The translations under genes and the position numbers were made by a program. A stretch of DNA of 64,000 bases, from NCBI GenBank assembly GCA_036346225.1, contig JARFIW010000836.1:558001-622000 (forward strand). The letters run 5' to 3'. Positions 59,788 to 64,000 of the stretch are shown piece by piece; position 1 is the stretch's first letter; every line of letters starts with the position of its first letter. This stretch comes from Platerodrilus igneus (taxonomy: Eukaryota > Arthropoda > Insecta > Coleoptera > Lycidae). The notes beneath the pieces were generated by a model. The model was given only the letters and a program-made list of their open reading frames with translations. It ran no database searches and had not been told where the DNA came from.

Positions 59788-60639
59788 TAAATAACTATTA
59801 GCGTAGTCCATTATTTACCTACAACATTAAAAAGAGCACGACAAAGATAAAAGGGTAATGGATTAGGTAAAGGTTGACGGGTGAAATCCATAAACTAAGA
59901 CACTACACATTTTCAAAATATGAAAGTTACATATAGAATGAATCATGACCGCCGTTGTTTTTTAACTATCCACCACTTCTTTTCATCGGTCGAGGAGAAC
60001 GACGCATATCGTTTCAAACTGTGAGAAATCATGTTAACATTCCGATCCCGCAGAATACATTTTAATAAAACTATTTCTAAAAGTACAAAGCACTGTCGAG
60101 GAACTCAGAATCGCATTTGTATGCGTAAATGCCATAATTTAACTATACAAAAGAACTCTCTACCATTAACTATTAACCAGAAGCTTGTAAAGTCAATTGA
60201 AGCGTAGCACTACTTGTATTTGAAATAGGGCATGCTTCATAATAAATAAATAGAATACAATTTTCTTTCCTTTGAGCAGTTAAATTTGTTCGCAGGTATT
60301 ATAGCTTCCATGATTTATCTCTTTTTACACTTTAATAATTAAAGTTTGATCAATCTCCTAGTTTCAGTACATGTTATCTTATTATTCCAATGTATATTGT
60401 ATTTTTGGGCTTGTGTGGTTTATAAGATGTCCCTTGCGGTTATGAAGATCATATGTTAGTTGTCGTGCTGGAAGGTTTAAAATTTAAAACAGACAATAAT
60501 GTTTTAGCTTTTAGCGGTGAAAAGGGGTGCGTAAGAGGCTCCTAGTATCCTGGTCGTGCGTGGCCGTTTGTATAATTTACGATTTAATTTCGTGAATGGA
60601 TCGATCAGCGCACAACAAAAAAACATACTGTTATTTTAA
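59788..60639. other. AT-rich DNA, nothing recognised
   Basis: No coding pattern. Its right part may hold the 5' end of the RTE element, whose left boundary could not be fixed. Confidence 0.4.
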
Positions 60640-63600
60640 ATTCAGCATTTGGATGTAAGGTACCTGGTACCTGGAACTGGACGTGCCGTTCAATTGCTGA
60701 CACATTAAAGAATAGTGAATGGACGTTACATTTCGAATGGACCAGCACCTTGCCGAAGATCTAGATTACTAGAACAGGTGTAATGGTCTGCGTGCTCTAA
60801 CGAGCTAAAGAGCCAAGCTACAGGTCCTACCAAAGTAGTAGGGTCGTTAGTGAGGAACCAGACTGACAGGTCCCCGAAAGAAGGTAACGGCTCTTTCGGT
60901 ACATAGATAGGGAGAGACCATAGGGGTCGGTATGGCAGTCTAAGACACGCTACCACGATGTGGAAGGCAACGGGAAACCAGTACATTACCTCCTAAGTAC
61001 ACAACGTACTTAAATTGTAATAAACATGATGGCATTCTCTGGGGTAAAAGATTCCGGACTACTTCGGAGGATGCGATCAGAAAGTTCAGAATAAGAGTCG
61101 GGAACATTTTACGAGTTGGAGCGTGGAATGTTAGAAGTATGAAGCAAGTAGGCAAGCTAGAGAACCTGAAAATTGAAATGAATAGGTTAGCACTAGACAT
61201 AGCAGGGATCAGCGAAGTTCGGTGGTCAGAGGTGGGGGATTTTTGGAGTGGAGACTCCAGGGTAATTTATACTGGATCAGAGGAAGGAAATTCTGGCGTG
61301 GGTATAGTTATGCAAAAAAAGATAGGGTACTGTGTAGAAAATTACTTACAAAAGAACGAAAGAGCACTTATGGTTAGATTAGAATCTAAACCGGTAAACA
61401 CAGTAGTACAAATATACATGCCCACCTCTAGCTACAGTGACGAAGAGGTAGAAGCGATTTACAAACATATCGAAGACATATTAAGATACGTAAAAAGATA
61501 TGAAAATTTAATAATTACGGGGTATTTTAATGCAGTGGTAGGTGAGGGTAGGGAAGGAGCGGTAGTAGGTTTATTTGGTTTAGGCACGAGAAACGACAGG
61601 GGAAATAGGCTGGTAGAATTTTGCGACAAGAACAATTTAATGATCACAAACACATTATTTCAACATCATGCTATAATACGATATACGTGAAAGATATCAA
61701 CTAGATTACATGCTTGTTAGACAACGGTTTAGGAATCAAGTAAAAGACTGTAGAAGCTACCCAGAAGCAGATATAGACACTGACCACAACATCGTAATTA
61801 TGAAGGCCGCACTTAAATTTAAAAATTTGAAAAAAACAAACGGAGAAAGGCACTTTGACTTTGAGAAACTAAGAGATAAAGATATTCAAGAAAGATTCGA
61901 AAAAAGTCAAATGAATTAATGAAAGATATCGGGAAATATCTGATACTAAAAAAGAAGAAACAGAATGGGATAACATAAAACCCAGCTTAGACATGGCGGC
62001 CAAAGATATTCTGGTGTATACACAAAAAGAAAATAAGAAACCATGGATAACAAAGGATATCCTAAATTCAATAGAAGAAAGACGAAAATACTAAAATAAA
62101 TCAGAGATACAAAGCCATAAAATGAGAAATTATTCGCAAATGCTGGAAAGCTAAAGAACAATGGATTGATGAAAAGTGCAAAGAGATACAAACTAAGATG
62201 GAAATAGGAAAGACAGATGAAGCATACAAACTAATTAGAATTAATTTTAGGGATATAAAACCGTATAGCAAAAATATTAAGGACACGGGAAGAAACGTCA
62301 TTATAGAAAATGTAGAGAAAGTGGGTAGATGGCAAGAATATATAGGGAATTTATATGCAGGAGAGGAACTAACAGCATTAGAACAGGAATCGGACATTGA
62401 AAATGATGACTTGGGATATCTTATACTTAGAGATGAGTTTGAATTAGCATTAAAGGACCTAAAAAATGATAAGGCACCGGGTACAGATAAGGTGCAAGCA
62501 GAAACTCTAAAAGTTGCTGGACAAGCAGTAACAGAACGTCTCTTCCAACTTGTAAGCTGTATGTATGAGACCGGCGAAATACCCAAAGATTTCAAACGCA
62601 ACATCATAGTAACTATACCAAAAAAGAGAGGCGCGGATAGATGAGAAATTTTCGGACAATAAGTTTGACAGCACACGTGTCAAAAATATTAACTAGAATT
62701 GTACAAAGACGAATGGAAAAACGATTTGAAGAAATACTAGGAGAAGATCAATTTGGGTTTAGGCGAAACAGGGGAACACGGGAGGCTATTTTAGCTCTGA
62801 GGGTGATAAGGGGGAGGAGAAAAATAGAAAAAGGAGAAGGCGTGTATATAGGGTTTGAAGATCTGGAAAAAGCATTCGACAATGTAAAATGGAAAAAATG
62901 TTTGAAATACTCAAAAAGATTGGAATGAGTTATAGGGATAGACGACTAGTACATAGCTTACACAAAGAGCAAACAGCAGTAATAGAATTAGAGCAGGAAC
63001 GTAGAGAAGTAAACATTAGGAAAGGGGTGAGACAGGGATGTGCCCTATCCCTATTAATTTTTAACTTGTACATTGAAGAGGCAATGAATTCTGTCAAATG
63101 CAGGAAGACATGTGGAATTGCTATGCAGGGACAAAAAATTGATATGCTTAGATTTGCAGATGATATAGCGGTATTAGCATCTAGCAAGGAAGAGTTAGAA
63201 GCTGCTCTTAATTAAATAGAAACGGTTCTAACAGAGAGATACGGTATGAAAATTAACAAAAATAAAATTAAAGTATTTATATGCAAAGGAGGGGAAAATA
63301 AATCAAAAACAAGAATTCAAATAGGTAAGAATAACTTACACGAAGTTAAGGATTTCTGCTACCTAGGAAGCCAAATAACGCAAGATGGGAAAATCACAAA
63401 AGATATAAAACAAAGATTAGCACAAGGTCGGGCTACATTTAACAAGAAAAACAACTACTGTGTTCAAAGACTACAAACATAGAAACAAGGAAAAGATTGC
63501 TTAAAACATATGTGTGGAGCACAGTACTGTACGGATTTGAAGCCTGGACAGTAGGAGAAGCAGACAAGAAAAAGGCAGAAGCATTTGAAATGTGGAGCTA

Positions 63601-63955
63601 CAGAGGTATGATGAAGATATCGTGGACAGAGAAAGTTAAGCACAAAGAGGTACTAGAAATGGTAGGGGAAGAAAGAAATATGCGGAATACAGTAAAAAAT
63701 AGGAGAGAAGGATGATAGGCCACATACTACAACATGAGGGAATAGTGCGGAATATATTAGAAGCAGAGATAGGAAAAAAGAGAAGTAGAGATAGACCTAG
63801 GCTAGACTACTGCACACAGATAGTGAAAGATGTAGGTTGTAGGGAAATGTGTAGCCTAGCTCAGAATAGAAACCACTGGAGGTATGCACCCAACCAGTCT
63901 CAAGATGGATAAACTAATGACAAAAAATATAACTATACTTAAACATGATGATTAT
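60640..63955 (+). mobile_element. RTE-clade non-LTR retrotransposon, near full length, frame-broken
   Basis: 60640-61087 looks like a 5' UTR (GGAAGGCAACGGGAAACCA is typical). 61088-61690 is the endonuclease: VGAWNVRSMKQ, LDIAGISEVRW, and TGYFNAVVG, where the usual GDFN aspartate is tyrosine. It continues after a shift with DTDHNIVI. A linker follows to 62480 (DKAPGTDKV). The reverse transcriptase has FRTISLTAHVSKI, EDQFGFRRNRGTREAI, motif A FEDLEKAFD, KGVRQGCALSLL and the catalytic FADDIAVLA. The C-terminal region has YVWSTVLYGFEAWTV, WSYRGMMKISW and RDRPRLDYCTQIV. The 3' end is near 63955 at ATGATGATTATTAT. About six frame changes and the endonuclease substitution make it inactive. Confidence 0.88.
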
Positions 63956-64000
63956 TATAGGCAACTACAGGTATTGGTTGTGCAATATTCTCGAATAATG

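Noticed and set aside
61459..61653. Minus-strand open frame opposite the endonuclease
   Set aside because: Composition mirrors the RTE endonuclease coding strand; no independent motif.
62101..62676. Minus-strand open frame of 191 codons
   Set aside because: It is a shadow of the plus-strand RTE linker and reverse-transcriptase region, which has clear motifs.

Overview
This 64 kb window is AT-rich eukaryotic DNA, most probably from an insect. It has a spliced animal gene with GT-AG introns, and dense old transposon debris of kinds common in insects: BEL/Pao, RTE and CR1/Jockey-type LINEs, a tRNA-derived SINE, piggyBac-like and mariner-like fragments. I see no prokaryotic genes, operons, rRNA genes or CRISPR arrays. 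The species cannot be named from the sequence; a hemipteroid or other insect with a repeat-rich genome would fit.

The only host gene I can assemble with confidence is on the minus strand, 30673 down to 7260. It is an LRP4-family LDL-receptor-related protein. Twelve exons join with consistent phase over 3174 coding bases (about 1058 residues): five LDLa modules, two EGF modules, a complete YWTD propeller with its EGF, a second complete propeller with its EGF, and the first part of a third. The 5' end (signal peptide, possibly more LDLa modules) was not securely found. The 3' end (rest of propeller 3, propeller 4, membrane segment, tail) lies beyond the left edge. Nine introns are 47-53 bp; the other two are 7.4 and 12.4 kb and filled with repeats.

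Layout: 1-660 SINE beside a BEL/Pao RT remnant; 2676-5611 a CR1/Jockey-like LINE (minus) that truncates a tyrosine-recombinase pseudogene (5640-6569); 7260-8353 LRP4 exons 10-12; 8354-20716 large intron with mariner-like, BEL/Pao and piggyBac-like remnants and an LTR-end palindrome; 20717-22117 LRP4 exons 6-9; 22118-29549 intron with a LINE tail, a second tyrosine-recombinase pseudogene and flanking 1.1 kb direct repeats; 29550-30673 LRP4 exons 1-5; 30745-36410 a TIR element holding a Ty3/gypsy fragment, a second BEL-type LTR block, an RTE scrap and an LTR-like block; 36.4-44.7 kb mostly unannotated, with one possible LDLa-like exon; 44.7-47.6 kb LINE fragments with a TIR element nested in an RTE remnant; 50.5-54.4 kb a decayed tandem repeat interrupted by a SINE dimer and RTE pieces; 55.1-56.4 kb a foldback cluster; 58.1-59.8 kb the best preserved tyrosine-recombinase copy between hairpin-rich flanks; 60.6-63.96 kb a long RTE element.

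No complete new system is visible. The items most worth following are the multi-copy tyrosine-recombinase family (58.1-59.8 kb, with relatives at 5.6 and 27.7 kb), the SINE dimer inserted as one unit with a 14-bp target duplication, the 82-bp LTR/PBS palindrome, and the foldback cluster. All repeat calls are from reading, not from database search.
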